Assembly (NCBI GenBank): GCA_019009955.1
Contig: CM032233.1
Coordinates: 99,462,501 to 99,526,500, forward strand
DNA length: 64,000 bases
Direction of reading: 5' to 3'
Source of the DNA: Riptortus pedestris
Taxonomy: Eukaryota; Arthropoda; Insecta; Hemiptera; Alydidae
Part shown: piece by piece, positions 1-38,249 of the stretch
Layout: each line of letters begins with the position of its first letter
Numbering within the stretch: position 1 is the first letter of the stretch
The notes under the pieces: model-generated
Databases searched by the model: none
What the model saw: the letters and a program-made list of their open reading frames with translations, nothing else
What the model was told of the DNA's origin: nothing
Position numbers and translations under genes: made by a program

Positions 1-2267
1 TTTGATTTTAATCCCAATACCACCACTACAATTTGGGTTGTCTTGGTCACATATTTGTCACATCATCAGGATATGGGTTGATTCATAATCTAAATGAGTT
101 GATTTATCTGGAAAAGAAATCACTGGGATGTCAATAAACATTACAAATACTCGAAGGAGTTAAAGGAAGTAGCCTCTCTGAAGAATTGAAAGGAGCTCGC
201 AGCATTTGCACCATTAACCTTAACATAAATATCATTCAATGAATACTCCACATATTTCAAGTTACATCTTAACAATTCAAGTTAGTTTGAACTAAAATCA
301 TCTGACTGTGGCACAACAAACCTGGAAAACAAATTCAGTGATTAATGAAGACCTCGATTTTTATGACAACTTTTATATGTTAAGGGCTCATTTCTATATC
401 ACTGGGAGTGAGATCAATCAAGAATTGTAGATATTGGGCTCCCATCAAAGCTTTTATCAATTGATTGAATAGCCATTACACAGTCCTGAAGGTTACTTCA
501 ATGAATAGAATACAATGATTGAAAGTCCTCAAGGATGATTTTATGGAGAGCTGGCTTTCTTCTTTCTGAAAAAGTCAATCACAATCTTATTTGGCAGACA
601 TATACTTTAAATTGAGTCCTTTCAAATATAAATGCACGTGACAATATGTATAACTTAACATGAAATCAAAACTGAAAATGTTGACTGGTATTATATATAC
701 ATATATTTCAATTAAGCTCAAGATTATATTACTTAAAATAAATAAAGGAAAATGTTTATGTTAGATGAAGTATAATTTAGTTACGATGTGTTGACATCCA
801 TGAATCCTTCTATAAAATACAAGCAATTTTCACAAATATGAAATAATTAAAACATATATATGAAAATAAATATTACACTATACATGCCCATTTTTATGTA
901 TGCTTATCTGTATAAAAATAATAAGTCCATAAGTTTTTCAAAATTGATGATATTCATCTTTTAAGATGTTAGTTGATTGACTGCTTAATCACTGCTGATC
1001 TATGTGAACAGTTAAGTGGAGAAACGTGGATAATCTATGAGCGTCTATTTAAATTATTTCAGTTTTCCTTCTTTTTTTTGGGGGGGGGGGGTATTTATAT
1101 AGCTTTCAGTTATGTGAGCTTTTTAGGTTCGATTTGTGAATGCTTAAGTTTTAAATATTGGAGATTAGAGATGTGATTGCTCCTTGGTTCTTGTTTTTCA
1201 GGTGAGTAGCAAAACCACTTTGTACCGGGCTGAAAATGCTCGTTTTTTTCCTTTACTGATGTTTATATCTTCCCAACATACGTTGATTTTTACCTCACCA
1301 TTTTTTGTTATACTTTTCAAACACCACTTCTACCTTTCAGTCTTTTAAAGTCCTTTGTTAAGTAAAATATTATTTTTCTACTAAAGGTTCATTTTGTAGA
1401 GCCCTTTACATTTGAAGTGTAATTTAGGGTGAAAGAAAGAATGGAACAAGTGTAACATTGGAAAACAGTATGTTGATATTCTCATAACTTTGTTACAAAG
1501 AAACTACACATTTCTCCCATCTTTATCCAAGGTTTCTGAAAGATGTTGGCATGGCTCATTTTGATATAGTGTGAATGACCAGAACTCTTTGATTACTATT
1601 TAATTTAATGTTTCACAGCATTCATTGGTCTGCCTCATGATACCAGCATTGTTGGTGTTTTTACCATCTCAAAACCTATGTATATCACTTAGCCAATTGC
1701 TGAGTTGAAAACAAAGATTTTAGAAGCCATCACTTTGGTTCTCTTGGATGTATAAAATGCTAGATTTCAGGATTCATATTCCTTTATGCATGTATTTGAT
1801 TGACCATTATTTTATGAAAATTATTTTTATAAATATTTTGGGCTCATTTGGATGCATAGTGGCATTTAATTTACTTTTTGTTTCCAGAAAATAAAATTTG
1901 TGAATCTAACCATTTTACATTTTTGAGGTTTACTTCAAATTTTTCCATTTGCTTGTGCCACCCTTTAATTAATTAGTTTATATTTTAAATCCAGGGAGAA
2001 TTGTTTTAATTATATCATTCATCTTAGGAGTGCTGCATGCTTGAGGATGGCAGAAGTGTGTGTGTGGGTGCGTGTGTGTGTGTGTGCGTGTGCGTGCACG
2101 TGTGCGTGTGTGTGTCCATGGGTGCGTGCATGTCCATATATGCACGTACACACACACACACACATCTCATAGAGATGTATATATCTCTTTTTTACATTAG
2201 AAGAAAATTATCTTTTAATTGTAATTGTTATATTTCTCAGATCTTGTAATACAATTTTATTTTGTAG
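1..2267 (+). other. Kdm5 intron (partial), no gene seen
   Basis: AT-rich sequence with no supported exon. It contains a run of 12 G at about 1080-1091 and a GT-rich microsatellite just before the first exon. I see no JmjN or ARID coding sequence, so those exons lie to the left of the window. Confidence 0.6.
2055..2164. repeat. (GT)n/(CA)n compound microsatellite
   Basis: Imperfect GT/GC repeat, then a CA tract, about 110 bases long. It produces spurious Cys-Val and Thr-His open frames on both strands. It lies about 100 bases before a Kdm5 exon. Confidence 0.85.
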
Positions 2268-28061
<25,794 letters not shown>

Positions 28062-28261
28062 AGTATTATTGTCTGCCTATGATTTTGCTAATCATAGTCC
28101 GCAAGGTAATTTTATCTTCATTTAATTATTATATGTATGTTTTTTCACTATAATTCTGTTTTGATTGTGAAGCTGGTTTTGTATGCAACATTCCTTTGGG
28201 GAAAATGTATAATTTTGAATCTCTTTAAATCTTTGGAGGTTAAATATGCTTTTATTATATA

Positions 28262-28450
28262 TATTTAACTAGCTAAGGCTTTGCTCGGAATGTGTTAATG
28301 ATAAAGGTATTTTCTTTGAGAGGCTTCACTATCTACAGTATCTTTATATTTCCCGTCTCCTGTGTATGTATCTTTTTTCAATATATGTGTGTGTGCGTGT
28401 GTTCATTTGTTTGTGAATAAATACCTGAAATATCTGGGTGCATCTCCCTA
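28262..28450 (+). repeat. Family B fragment, diverged
   Basis: Contains CTAGCTAAGGCTTTGCTCGG and, downstream, ATCTTTATATTTCCCGTCTC, both landmarks of the left part of family B (49.7 and 52.2 kb). Truncated and decayed. Confidence 0.6.
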
Positions 28451-28933
28451 GCACTTTCACCCTAAAAAAAAATTCTAACACTGATGATTACTTATATAAT
28501 TATTACTTTCTAAAATATGTAAATGTGTATCAGGAAAGCTTTTTCTCGTTACTCTTTAAAGTAAAATATTCATGGGTAGCCAAACAATTGTCTTCTATTA
28601 TTATTTTGGCTTTTGAGCATTTCATTTCGTGGTTATAATTTAAAACATTTTAAACAGAGAAGAAACATTTTTTTTTTTTTTTTCATTTTGTTGTATTAAA
28701 GCAATGTAATGATTTATACATAATTCTTCAAATTATTTATCTTTCTACTTGGTTTCCTTTTAATAATAATGAATTTTCTTTGGTTTTCAGAAAATTGAAC
28801 TTATGGGACATTAAAAACAATTGTATTAAAAAAGTTTAATTTCTTGTGATTTGTCAGCCTCTTTCCACTTCTTCATCCATTATATTTTATTGAAACTAGT
28901 TCTATAGTCCCAGTAAATTAAACTGGTGCAAAC

Positions 28934-28953
28934 AATAAAATTGTAAATAAATT
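28934..28953 (+). terminator. Candidate polyadenylation signals after Kdm5
   Basis: AATAAA at 28,934 and another in GTAAATAAAT about 12 bases on. They lie about 0.87 kb after the stop, or about 0.14 kb into a possible last non-coding exon starting at 28,791 after TTTTCAG. Position and sequence fit a 3' end, but the region is AT-rich and chance matches are likely. Confidence 0.4.
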
Positions 28954-29495
28954 ATATATTTTATATATCGGATTTATATTTTTATATGGGACTGATATTT
29001 TTGTTCTTTGTTTTGCTGCATAACAGTTTCCTCTACACAACAAATAATTTCATTCTACATATATTTGTAATCAAAATTAACTTTTGTAAGGCTTTACAAT
29101 TGTTATACATGCTCTGTTTAATTTATATTGTTTTCTTGTACAACTTTTAAAAGGAAATAGAATTTATTATACTGGGCTTGAATTACAATTTTTTAATGCT
29201 GGTTTTTGTATTTGTGTCTGTACGTTTTAGTTGAGTAGTGTGACTGCTAAACTAAAAAAAAAAACATTATATCATCCATTAAATTAAAATATTGATCCCT
29301 ATAATTATAATTTCTATAATCACCAACTCATCAGTTGAATTACGACCTAAAATAATAATCATCTCTGTCATGGTCATAAAACTGAAGGTACATCACGCCG
29401 AATCAGGAGATATTTAACTAGCTGGAAATCTTTATCAACTAACTACAGGCATAAGTAGCAATCACAGTTGGTACAGAGTACTTAGTCCGAGAAAT
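28954..29495. other. Intergenic, nothing recognised
   Basis: AT-rich sequence after the likely Kdm5 3' end. No gene or repeat end can be supported. Confidence 0.5.
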
Positions 29496-30237
29496 GTATA
29501 ATTAGGTATTTCTAAATTCTACACGGTTAAAATAAACCATGTCTAAATAAATATATTTTTAATTCAAATAAAGGGTTAGGTTAGAACCGCCAGTATAAAT
29601 GTCATACCTGTCGGTGGAGACCATCGTCACTGGCTGATGATCGATTACAGCTGGCATTGTGCTATCGATGCAATGGCACCATCTTCAAGCCCATCAAAAA
29701 TGACAACAAAATATATTGTTCAATAAATATTATTAAAGACAACATTTGTTAGAGTCAATATTTTTTTTATTTAACAAATATAGATAGTCAACATATTCTA
29801 AATAAATCATTCTGTAAGAATTACTTTTTGTTTAAATTAGGTGATTCCAATGAATCCATCTTTTAAATAAATGATAGAAGTGGTAGGCGGATTAAATCTT
29901 GTAGTTCACTGCTTTCTGTAATAGTAAATTTCCATGGCTCCATTCTAAGTCCCTTGGGTACTTCTATTCAGACACTTCAGACACTTGGATACTTTTATAA
30001 AGAATGGCCATTTCTTCCCTGGATGGGTCTGTATAAATATTAAGTTTTCTGTTTCTTTGGATTTATATCCTCACTTGAGAATGAATAATTTATGATTATT
30101 TATAATTTTTTTATAATTAACTATTCCTGTGACTTCTCTGGAAGACTATATTAAAATTAAGATTTAAAAAATAAACAATTGTTTTTTTCAAACCAAATAA
30201 TATATATGAGTGTATAATAGATTGTTGAACGGACTGT
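29490..30237. repeat. 0.74-kb dispersed repeat, copy 1, with Penelope-type end
   Basis: Nearly identical to 39,752-40,487, from ATAATTAGGTATTTCTAAAT to AGATTGTTGAACGGACT. Copy 2 differs by a few substitutions and short indels. It includes the AAATAAAGGGTTAGGTTAGA..CCGCCAG terminus shared with the Penelope-like pieces at 7.9 and 55.6-56.0 kb. No coding frame is evident. Confidence 0.8.
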
Positions 30238-31030
30238 AGTCTTGGTCTTTGGCTCCCTAGTTATTCCATTTTTAGGCTTTTATTGATAAATGGTACTTGT
30301 CCCAGCATATAATATAGAAAAGGAACACCTTCAGTGTACTGAGAGGCAAAGAAAAGTTGTAATTTACAGCAAAAATCTATGGTTTCAAATTGTATTCAAA
30401 CCTACTAAACTCATTACTTAAAGCTACTTAGTACTCACTACTAAAAGGTATTTTCACTCCCTTCACAAGCTTTCTGTATTTATTCTACTAAATATTAATT
30501 CACTTTGAAAAGTCAGTCCCATAATAGACCATATGGTTTTATAATTTAATATTTTATGTAATTTCTGTGATATATTTTACTTTTGAAAGGAAAGACTTTA
30601 TTTTCTTGAGATATGTAACACAAGAATGCGTTGTTATTTTAAATTTTTAGTTACCACACTTTTGGTAAGCTTTTATATTGTTTTTTTTCCTCTTTTTTTC
30701 TAAGTTAGTATTGTATGATAGTTTTATAGTTCCTAAAAAAATACATTTTGAAAAGGTAAAATTATACCATAGTTCAGTGAACTAGCTTTTACTCATTTTT
30801 GATATTGAACAATTTTTATTTTTTTTATTTTTAGAGCAGTTGTCATATTTTTGCTCGATTATTTTGGATGATTTTAAAGATTAAATTCATACAATTTTGT
30901 AATGTATAAAAATTCCTTTTTGGAGACCTGCCTTTTATTATGTCCAGGCATGGCTTAACAATTTATGTGAATGATTAGGAATAACCTTTAGTTTCTAGAT
31001 AATTGTTCATTATGGTAAGAATTTATCTTT

Positions 31031-31040
<10 letters not shown>
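30238..31040. other. Intergenic, nothing recognised
   Basis: Very AT-rich; no gene, RNA or repeat terminus supported. Confidence 0.5.
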
Positions 31041-31094
<54 letters not shown>

Positions 31095-31103
31095 TACATA
31101 TAT
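31033..31103. repeat. (GT)n(TA)n microsatellite
   Basis: A short GT run followed by about 45 bases of TA and an imperfect ATAC tail. Confidence 0.9.
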
Positions 31104-31899
31104 GTATTGTGTACAGCAAATAAGAGTACTTTTTTATTTTTGATGACCTTTTCTTGGCCATTGAAATGCTATCATAAATTTGTTATTTACTAGAACATCT
31201 TACCTAAAATCTAAAAAGAGAAATGTTTCTTCTGTAAACAGTATAGTCTAAGATATGAAACACAAAGTATTTTTTTTTTCTAACTGAGTGAAAATTGAAT
31301 TAGTTCTGAGTCTGTTTAGATTAGTGAATGTTTTAAATAATTTGAAAAACCTAAATACCAACAATAAACATAAATCACTATTTGGGCTGTTGATAAGATT
31401 CATTAGTGTATTTAAACATTTCTCTTTTTAATCCCTTATTATTCAACAGTTTAAGATCAGGAATCTGTTTGCATGTGTATATGCATATAATTTGTTGTTT
31501 ATTTTAAGCAGTATTTTACTATATTATTTCTAAAATAATAAAGAATGTTCATTTGTGTTTTATAGTCTTTATTTTGTCCACCTTAAATTGTGTAAAATGA
31601 CTGTTCATTGAGAATGAAACCTGGACTGGACTACTACACTAACCTCTTGCTTTTGACATATATACACTTTACAATGGTAAATTATTATTATGAATAACAT
31701 ATTCATAGATGGAAAGCTGTTTTGCATTCACTATAAACCCTACTTAATTTTAATCCTCTTAGTTTTAACAGTTGGGTATCTATATTTTCATATGAATGTG
31801 TATAGCATGCCCTGTTTGTGCACATATATCTGCAAACCTGGAATGAATTAGATTCAACTATAAATTGATAATTGAGAGATTATGCAAGTCAAATATTAG

Positions 31900-32460
31900 A
31901 AACCAAAAGGGCTGGGGAAATTAACGTGGAAAAATATGTATTAAAATATAAAAAATAGCACAGAGGAAAAAAATTGCTGGGTGATATTGCCAAGGAGTTT
32001 TGAAGAAAGCAAAACAGGTGGAAGTTTGAAGGGGTTAGGTCAGGTCAGTATGCTGCTTGTGGTAACACATTCTATCCAAGATTCAATATTTTCTGATGGG
32101 TGAACAAACTTGTCTTGTATATGGTCTCACTTGTCATGGTAGTACAAAATTCCTCTTCGACCAAAGAGTTTAGTTGTTTTTGCTTGTTGTTATAATCCAA
32201 CTGAAAAATTGCCGACAGAAAACTTGGGAATTGATTGTTTGGTCTGAAGGTAAAATCTCAGAAAACAGTGCTCTTGGAAGTCCTACCATAGAGAGAGCAT
32301 AACTTTTCTTTGATGTTGATTTGCTTTCGATGTCTATCTAATTATTCTGAAAAATGCACTTCTCATGAACAGTTCCAGAGATGAATTAGTTTCTTGACGT
32401 TTAATGAGCATGTCTCATAAGATGATGTGTAATGTAAATGAGCTCCTTACAGTAAAAATC
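31900..32460 (-). pseudogene. mariner transposase remnant
   Basis: The minus strand includes QTINSQVFCRQ, QLDYNNKQKQLNSLVEEEF and, after stops, AAY-stop-PDLTPSNFHLFCFLQNSL. These are successive mariner blocks (T(I/V)NxxxYCxQL; the P-Y-S-P-D-L-x-P-S-x-F-H-L-F motif) with the Ser of SPD replaced by a stop. It is a long-dead copy. Confidence 0.65.
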
Positions 32461-32539
32461 ACCATTAACTTCATGTCCAATTTCTTTGCCTTTAGTGAAC
32501 TTGATTTTTAGTATTACACTTATTTGCTTACATGATGTC

Positions 32540-32800
32540 ATAGTCCTTGAAGATCTCTGCTTCCACTATTTTCAACCATTCCTCATGGTCCCACCCAGGC
32601 ATTTACAGTCATGGTTGCCCAATGTCCCCAATCCTCCTCCATAGAGGATTCATTTAGATGTCTTTGCCTGGGCCTACCTCTTTTTATACTTCCTCCTATT
32701 GTATCATGTAGCATCTTGTTTGGCTGTGCTTTGTGTTCCATTCTGACACATATCCCAGTTACCTCAGACTACCTTTCTTTAATATCATGGGTCGTGTCCT
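32540..32800 (-). pseudogene. Non-LTR retrotransposon (LINE) ORF2 C-terminal remnant
   Basis: The minus strand reads VRMEHKAQPNKMLHDTIGG then KRGRPRQRHLNESSMEEDWG and a W..MVE tail. This matches the common LINE tail (G)H(V/I).RM...(K)RGRP..RW.....DL...G. Only the tail is recognisable. The plus-strand 81-codon frame here is an antisense shadow. Confidence 0.6.
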
Positions 32801-32869
32801 TTAATACATATACAACTAAATTTACTATTCTGTTCAGGCATTTTCATAGAACATGATACATTTTTTGGC

Positions 32870-33890
32870 AGCCAGAGTCAGTAGTTAAAACTTTGACATT
32901 AATAAATATAAGTAACATTTTAGGACTGAAGTCATTATTCTAGTCACAATTTGTTCTTTCCATTTTCTAGTAGGAGCCCAATGAATATTAACAAAGATAT
33001 TGATGAATATGTGATTTCAATGCCCCCTCCTAGTTGAATATTCAAATTCTCATTTGGCCTGTTTTAGGTCTTGAAATAGTTGACTAACAAAACTCTTTGT
33101 AGCCGTTTTTGAGTGATTGAGTAAGAAACGATTGGACAGATTCAAGAATTTCATTTTTGATGTCATTGTTTTTAGAATGATCTGAAACAATGGCAAACTA
33201 CAAAGTTTTTATAACAATTTTTTATACATGTCTTCATATATATTTTAGCTTTGTTAGAAATGTTTACTCCTGAGAATATAAAGTTATGATTTACCTATGC
33301 TCAAAATCATTTGTCATATTCGTCATAACGCAAATATTCTGTAACATGTTCAGTAAGATAGCCAAATTTATATTTAGAATAGCTGTTATTCATACATGAA
33401 TTGGAATATTAGTGGTTTCCCATTAAAATATATTGGTATATACATAAAACTGATCCTAATTATCTTGTATTAAGGTTGCTAAAACGTACATACAATTCTG
33501 ATAAATGGATTTCTTGATCCAAAGGCATTTCATGGGGTTCAGTTATGCCGTTGTCCTGATTGTTGATTTATCTAGCTATTTGTCAATGATATCAAAATAT
33601 TGTATTTATTATATGAATGAAACTCAGCTCTAATGGGGGAAAAGCTAGTAAAACTTACAGATTCATTGATTTAAATTCATTCAAGTCATAACTTAGAATT
33701 AAATATATTAAAATGTTATGACAAATATTTGATTTAAAAATTCTAAACGTTACTCAGCAAAATTTGACAAGCACTCTGGAATTATGAATTGTGCACATTT
33801 TTAAATTAAATGATTCCTCTTTTTAGTATTGTATTTGAGATATCAGATATTAATAAGGCTTATTGGCATTGCAGTCTTCTTTCTTGGTAG
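32870..33890. other. Intergenic, nothing recognised
   Basis: AT-rich; no supported feature. Confidence 0.45.
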
Positions 33891-33894
33891 ATAC

Positions 33895-33985
33895 ACTTCC
33901 AAAGTGAGATATGAGATTTTTCAAAACTCATATCATGAGTATAACCTCATTTTGTTAAGGAAAAGTGGCTGAAAAGCAGTAAATA
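33895..33985 (-). repeat. Family A left-end fragment
   Basis: ATATCATGAGTATAACCTCA and the following GTTAAGGAAAAGTGGCTGAA resemble the family-A left end read in reverse, strongly decayed. Confidence 0.5.
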
Positions 33986-34179
33986 TGTAGTTGGTGCAAA
34001 GATGCACCAACAATGTACTCAACAATGTATTATTTATTGGCACAAAGTATGAAGGAACCAACCAAGGAATCAAACATCACATTTTGTAGTTGATATGTCG
34101 GATATAAAAATGTAAATCTCCTTAGTTCCTGAGTGCAAGTAATATATTTAAGCCAGAGGGGAATACAGAAACTTAAAAG

Positions 34180-34925
34180 AAGCCCATCATGCAGGATCTG
34201 TGTAAACTGAGCAGATTTCCCACGTGCTGGTATAACAAACTAGTGATCTCATCTCACTGCCAATTCTGATTGAAATCAAGAAAATACGAATAACTCGCTT
34301 TACGGAAAAATGCATTTCACAAGAATGGTTCTATAACATTTTACGAAGCAGCTCATTATTATAACGGAGATCTTTGGAATTTTTGAATCCCCCCTCTAAA
34401 CCCCTCCTAATCCAGGTCCGATTACAGCCAATAACAAATATGATATTTATTATCAACTGTAACGTCTAAATATTGTGTATGGTATAGATAAAATACATTT
34501 ACGAGTTGAGAACGTAAAATATTAAATGATGACGTCATCACACAAGGTATTTGCATGTACTCCACACAATATAATTTAATAAATACAATATTTAGTATTT
34601 ACACTTAGAATAATATGCTTCACGATATATCAGCTTATTGTTAATATGACATAAGTAGGAGTGGGGGTTTACTGAAGGCTAAAAACTAAACAATCCCAAT
34701 ATCTCGGTTAATATTCATTATAGAGAAAATATGCATGTAACAACATTTATAGGCCGTTAAATTTTCAGTAACATTGGTTCTATACACGTTTTCGATCTGA
34801 CATATAATAACGAAGATATTTCGAAATTCTTATCTCAGTTGTTAACGAACTTGGTCTTTACATAAAATATCGTATCGAGTTTGGTAATGATTTAACAAAA
34901 AATACAACCTCAAGAGCGGTTACAG
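34180..34925 (-). mobile_element. Family A repeat, old copy (inverted), left end missing
   Basis: Carries GTAAACTGAGCAGATTTCCC (decayed right end), AACGGAGATCTTTGGAAT, CCTCTAAACCCCTCC, GTAGGAGTGGGGGTTTACTG, ATATCTCGGTTAATATTC and AGAGCGGTTACAGACAAA in the order of other copies, with internal duplication of the AACGGAGAT..GGTCCGAT segment. Confidence 0.65.
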
Positions 34926-35399
34926 ACAAATACATTGAAATTTCCAATGGAATGCCATACTTTCTATGAAGGATTCTTGTAGAAAATCAAATTCTACAAC
35001 AATTTTATATCGGTGAATTTTTCGATTTAACGCATCCTTTAGCCGTAAAATGCACAAATCTTTATTTCAGAAATAGCACATTGAAACAAGTCTACGGGGG
35101 AAGGAATGGATTCTGAAATTTAAAAAAAAATAATAATTCATAAAACATCAACCTTACAAAAAAAATTCGTAGTAAAAGGTAAAAAACAATTATTTGTAAA
35201 AGGTGAAAAACAATTATTTGTAAAAGGAATACACTTTTCCACCAGCACAGTTGCATGTAAAAAAAAACGGTGCGGTACCTTCCAGGGAAGAATCATCAGC
35301 ACACATTTTGTTTTAGTATTGTAAACGAAATAAAAGTATTCTTGAATGAACCCAAAAAATGTTTACTTCAAAAAATTCTTAGAATTAATTTATGTTAAA

Positions 35400-35830
35400 C
35401 TAATTACGTAGTAGTTATTTGTAAAGGGAATACATTTTGCCACCTGCATAGTATCATGTAAAAATACAGAAACCAGTTTTTTCGTTGTACCACAATACTT
35501 ACAACTAGTAATTGCAATTGTTTGATACTGCATCCTTCCTCATTTATGCACTTCAAAAGACGATATCTGAAATCCCTTTTGGCACTTGCTATTTCTGCTA
35601 CCGAAATTGAATTTATAGCCAATCTGATTTTATTTTCCATGTCTTCAATATTCTGAGACCTGTTCTAGTGGGGATGCCTTTGACCTGACCCTCCCCCATA
35701 GAAAATAATCCATTTCTGACAGATCGGGTGACCTGGGTGGTCAATTAATGTGCAAACTGCCTGCGGTGGGGATAGATTTCTCTTATTGTTGATCGAGTAG
35801 TCTCCGTAAACCTGCAGCCACATTTCATTT
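35400..35830 (-). pseudogene. IS630/mariner-superfamily transposase C-terminal remnant
   Basis: The minus strand has INWPPRSPDLSEMDYFLWGR then ENKIRLAINSISVAEIASAK and RDFRYRLLKCINEEG in nearby frames. WPPRSPDL...DYFLWG is the signature around the last catalytic acid of this transposase group, followed by the usual helical tail that ends R...CI...G. A frame change lies between the two parts. Confidence 0.65.
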
Positions 35831-35851
35831 CTTTGCATCAGGGGTATTATT

Positions 35852-35976
35852 AGCAGATTTCCCCTAAGGGAAATCAGCTATTGAGGTCGTACTCATGATG
35901 CGATTTTCGAAAAATTTCTTCAAATGTCCATCGATCCTACCCAGGAGATGACGAAAATGAGGTGCGTTCAAAATTA

Positions 35977-35984
<8 letters not shown>
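35852..35984 (+). repeat. Family A left half, ending in a (TA)n tract
   Basis: AGCAGATTTCCCCTAAGGGA through TCCATCGATCCTACCCAGGA and GGTGCGTTCAAAATTATA, then TA repeats. The rest of family A is missing; family B begins on the far side of the tract. Confidence 0.8.

Positions 35985-36031
<47 letters not shown>
35985..36031. repeat. (TA)n microsatellite joining family A to family B
   Basis: About 46 bases of TA between the family-A left half and the family-B right end. Confidence 0.95.
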
Positions 36032-36037
<6 letters not shown>

Positions 36038-38216
36038 GTAACCTCTGTCTGTACATTGATTTTTTTCGCGAAATTTCACGATAACTTTTCGTTTCACATG
36101 TCATAGACACCATAACTGCATTTTGTTTCTTTGGTGTCTGTTTGTTTGTTTGTTTGTTTGTTTGTTACCTTTTCACGCATAAATGGCTGAACCGAATTTT
36201 ATGAAACTTGGTATATGTATTACTACTAACCCAACTTAGACTTTAGGCTATATTAATATTCTCTGAGACGAACAGGAGTGGGGGTTATAAGGGAGGCCTG
36301 AAATTAAAAATAGCGATATTTCGTTTCCTATTGGTTTCTTGGCAAATATGCATATAACAAAAGTTGTTTATTTTGTTATTTAGAGTAACTTTTGTTATGT
36401 ACACTTTTTTCGTATACCGAGCTATAAAGGTGTTATACGCTAAACATTATAGAGGGAGTCAACAATTTTATTTGGCACAAAGACTCAACCGAACTAAATA
36501 AAACTCGGTATGTGTATTAGCACTAACGCCTTCCTTATAATAAGCCATACAAACATTTCTAGGGACGGGCAGGAGTGGGGGTTATAAGGGACGCCTGAAA
36601 TTAAAAATAGTGATATTCCGTTTCCTATTGGTGTTTCGGCAAATATGAACATAACAAAAGTTGTTTATTTTGTTATTTAGAGAAACTTTTGTTATATACA
36701 CTATCGTCGAATACCGAATTATAAAGGCGTTATACGCTAAAAATTATTGCGGGTGTCAAGAATATTATTTGGCACAAAAGAGTCCACCGAACTAAATAAA
36801 ACTCGGTATGTGTATTATCTCTGACACCTTAATTATCATAAGCCATACCAATATTTCTAGGGACGGGCAGGGGAGGCCTGAAATTAAAAATAGCGATATT
36901 TCTTTTTCTACTGGTTTTTCTGCAAATATGCACATGACAAAAGTTGTTTATTTTGTTATTTAAAGTAACTTTGGTTATATTCACTTTTGCTGTATAACAT
37001 AAACGAGATATGCGTTAAAAACTAAAGCGGAAGCCAACAATTTTGTTGAGCATAAACGATTGAACCGAATTTAACAAAACTTGGTATGCGAATTAGCATT
37101 AGTTCTTCCATGATTATAAGCTACATTAAAATGTTTAGGTTCAAACGGGAGTGGGGGTTATAAGACAGGCCTGACATAAAAATTCGCAATTTTCATTTTC
37201 TATTTTTTTTTCGGCTAACGTGCACATAGCAAAAGTTGTTTACTTTTGTTATTTAAAGTAACTTTTGTTGTATTCACTTTTGCCGTAAATGAAGTTAACA
37301 CGGCATATACGCTAAATCCATAGCGGGAGTCAATAATTTTATTAGTGCTTATTTAAGTGTTTTTAATAAATGCATATTATAACAAAAGATGTTATGTTTT
37401 AGTCTTATATGATAGTTGCAAGTATGATTCGGATTAGTGAGCTTATAAATCTCCGTCGCCTCCTCATTTATTTATTTATTTTCCCTATAACTTTGTTATT
37501 TATTTCTAATAGAATATAAACTATACCGGTCTGGTATTTAATATATTTAAATTTCTGGTATTTGATATATACTCGATATGAATGTTTAAAGTATTACTAG
37601 GTTGCAGGGGGCTCTCTTCCCCTCATCTAGCTTTTTGAACATAAATGAAATTATGTTTAGGGATCTATTATTTAGTTCCATCAGGGAGATAAATTATTAA
37701 AATAATATTCTGAAGCAATATTCTAAGGAAAACAACGATGATAACGCTCCTGCGAGAGCGGAAATGGACGGGAGGTAATTGAGTTTAGTTATTTCCTGTG
37801 GAATGCTGCCACGACGGGAAGTGATTTCCACTGAGGCTTACTAATACGAATATAATCTTATGTATAAAACTATGCTAAAACTATATGTGCTTGGTTTGAT
37901 TTTTGGTAGGAAATATGTTCATTATAGAAGATATTTAATTGTGATAAATGCTACCCATGATTATGGTTTGAATTATTCAAAAACCGTGAGTCAAAAAGTC
38001 GTGAGGGCTAAATTAGGAACCCATTTTCATATATTCTTCAAAACTAAAATTTCTATTCTATTAACCCTGAAAGTTACACTTTAGGATTGCCTGTTTTGAA
38101 AAAAACAATACATCGTGGAGGGAAGTGCAATTGTACACATTGAAGTCTTGCTATAAAAATACCATCATTAGTCAGTCAGCAATGATTTCCCGGGCATCGC
38201 CGGGTACCTTAGCTAG
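36032..38216 (-). mobile_element. Family B repeat, copy B1 (inverted)
   Basis: The minus strand begins CTAGCTAAGGTACCCGGCGA and ends GAGGTTACAATTTTA. From its left end: a GC hairpin (CCCGG/CCGGG), an 850-base unique part, four tandem monomers of about 290-300 bases (each with GGAGTGGGGGTTATAAG), a (GTTT)n tract and a conserved closing block. B5 at 49,740-52,226 is its inverted counterpart and nearly identical over long stretches. No transposase or RT is seen; class unknown. Confidence 0.85.

Positions 38217-38243
<27 letters not shown>
38217..38243. repeat. (TA)n tract between B1 and B2
   Basis: About 27 bases of TA separating two family-B copies in the same orientation. Confidence 0.95.

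Positions 38244-38249
<6 letters not shown>

Noticed and set aside
1978..2249. Open frames over the GT/CA tract
   Set aside because: Low-complexity Cys-Val and Thr-His translations of a microsatellite.
29620..29650. CTGATGA on the plus strand of the Penelope-type ends (also 39.89 and 55.67 kb) as a hammerhead core
   Set aside because: No GAAA with a supporting stem follows at the right distance on that strand.
32611..32856. 81-codon plus-strand frame with hydrophobic stretches as a membrane protein
   Set aside because: It is the antisense of a LINE ORF2 tail that explains the sequence better.
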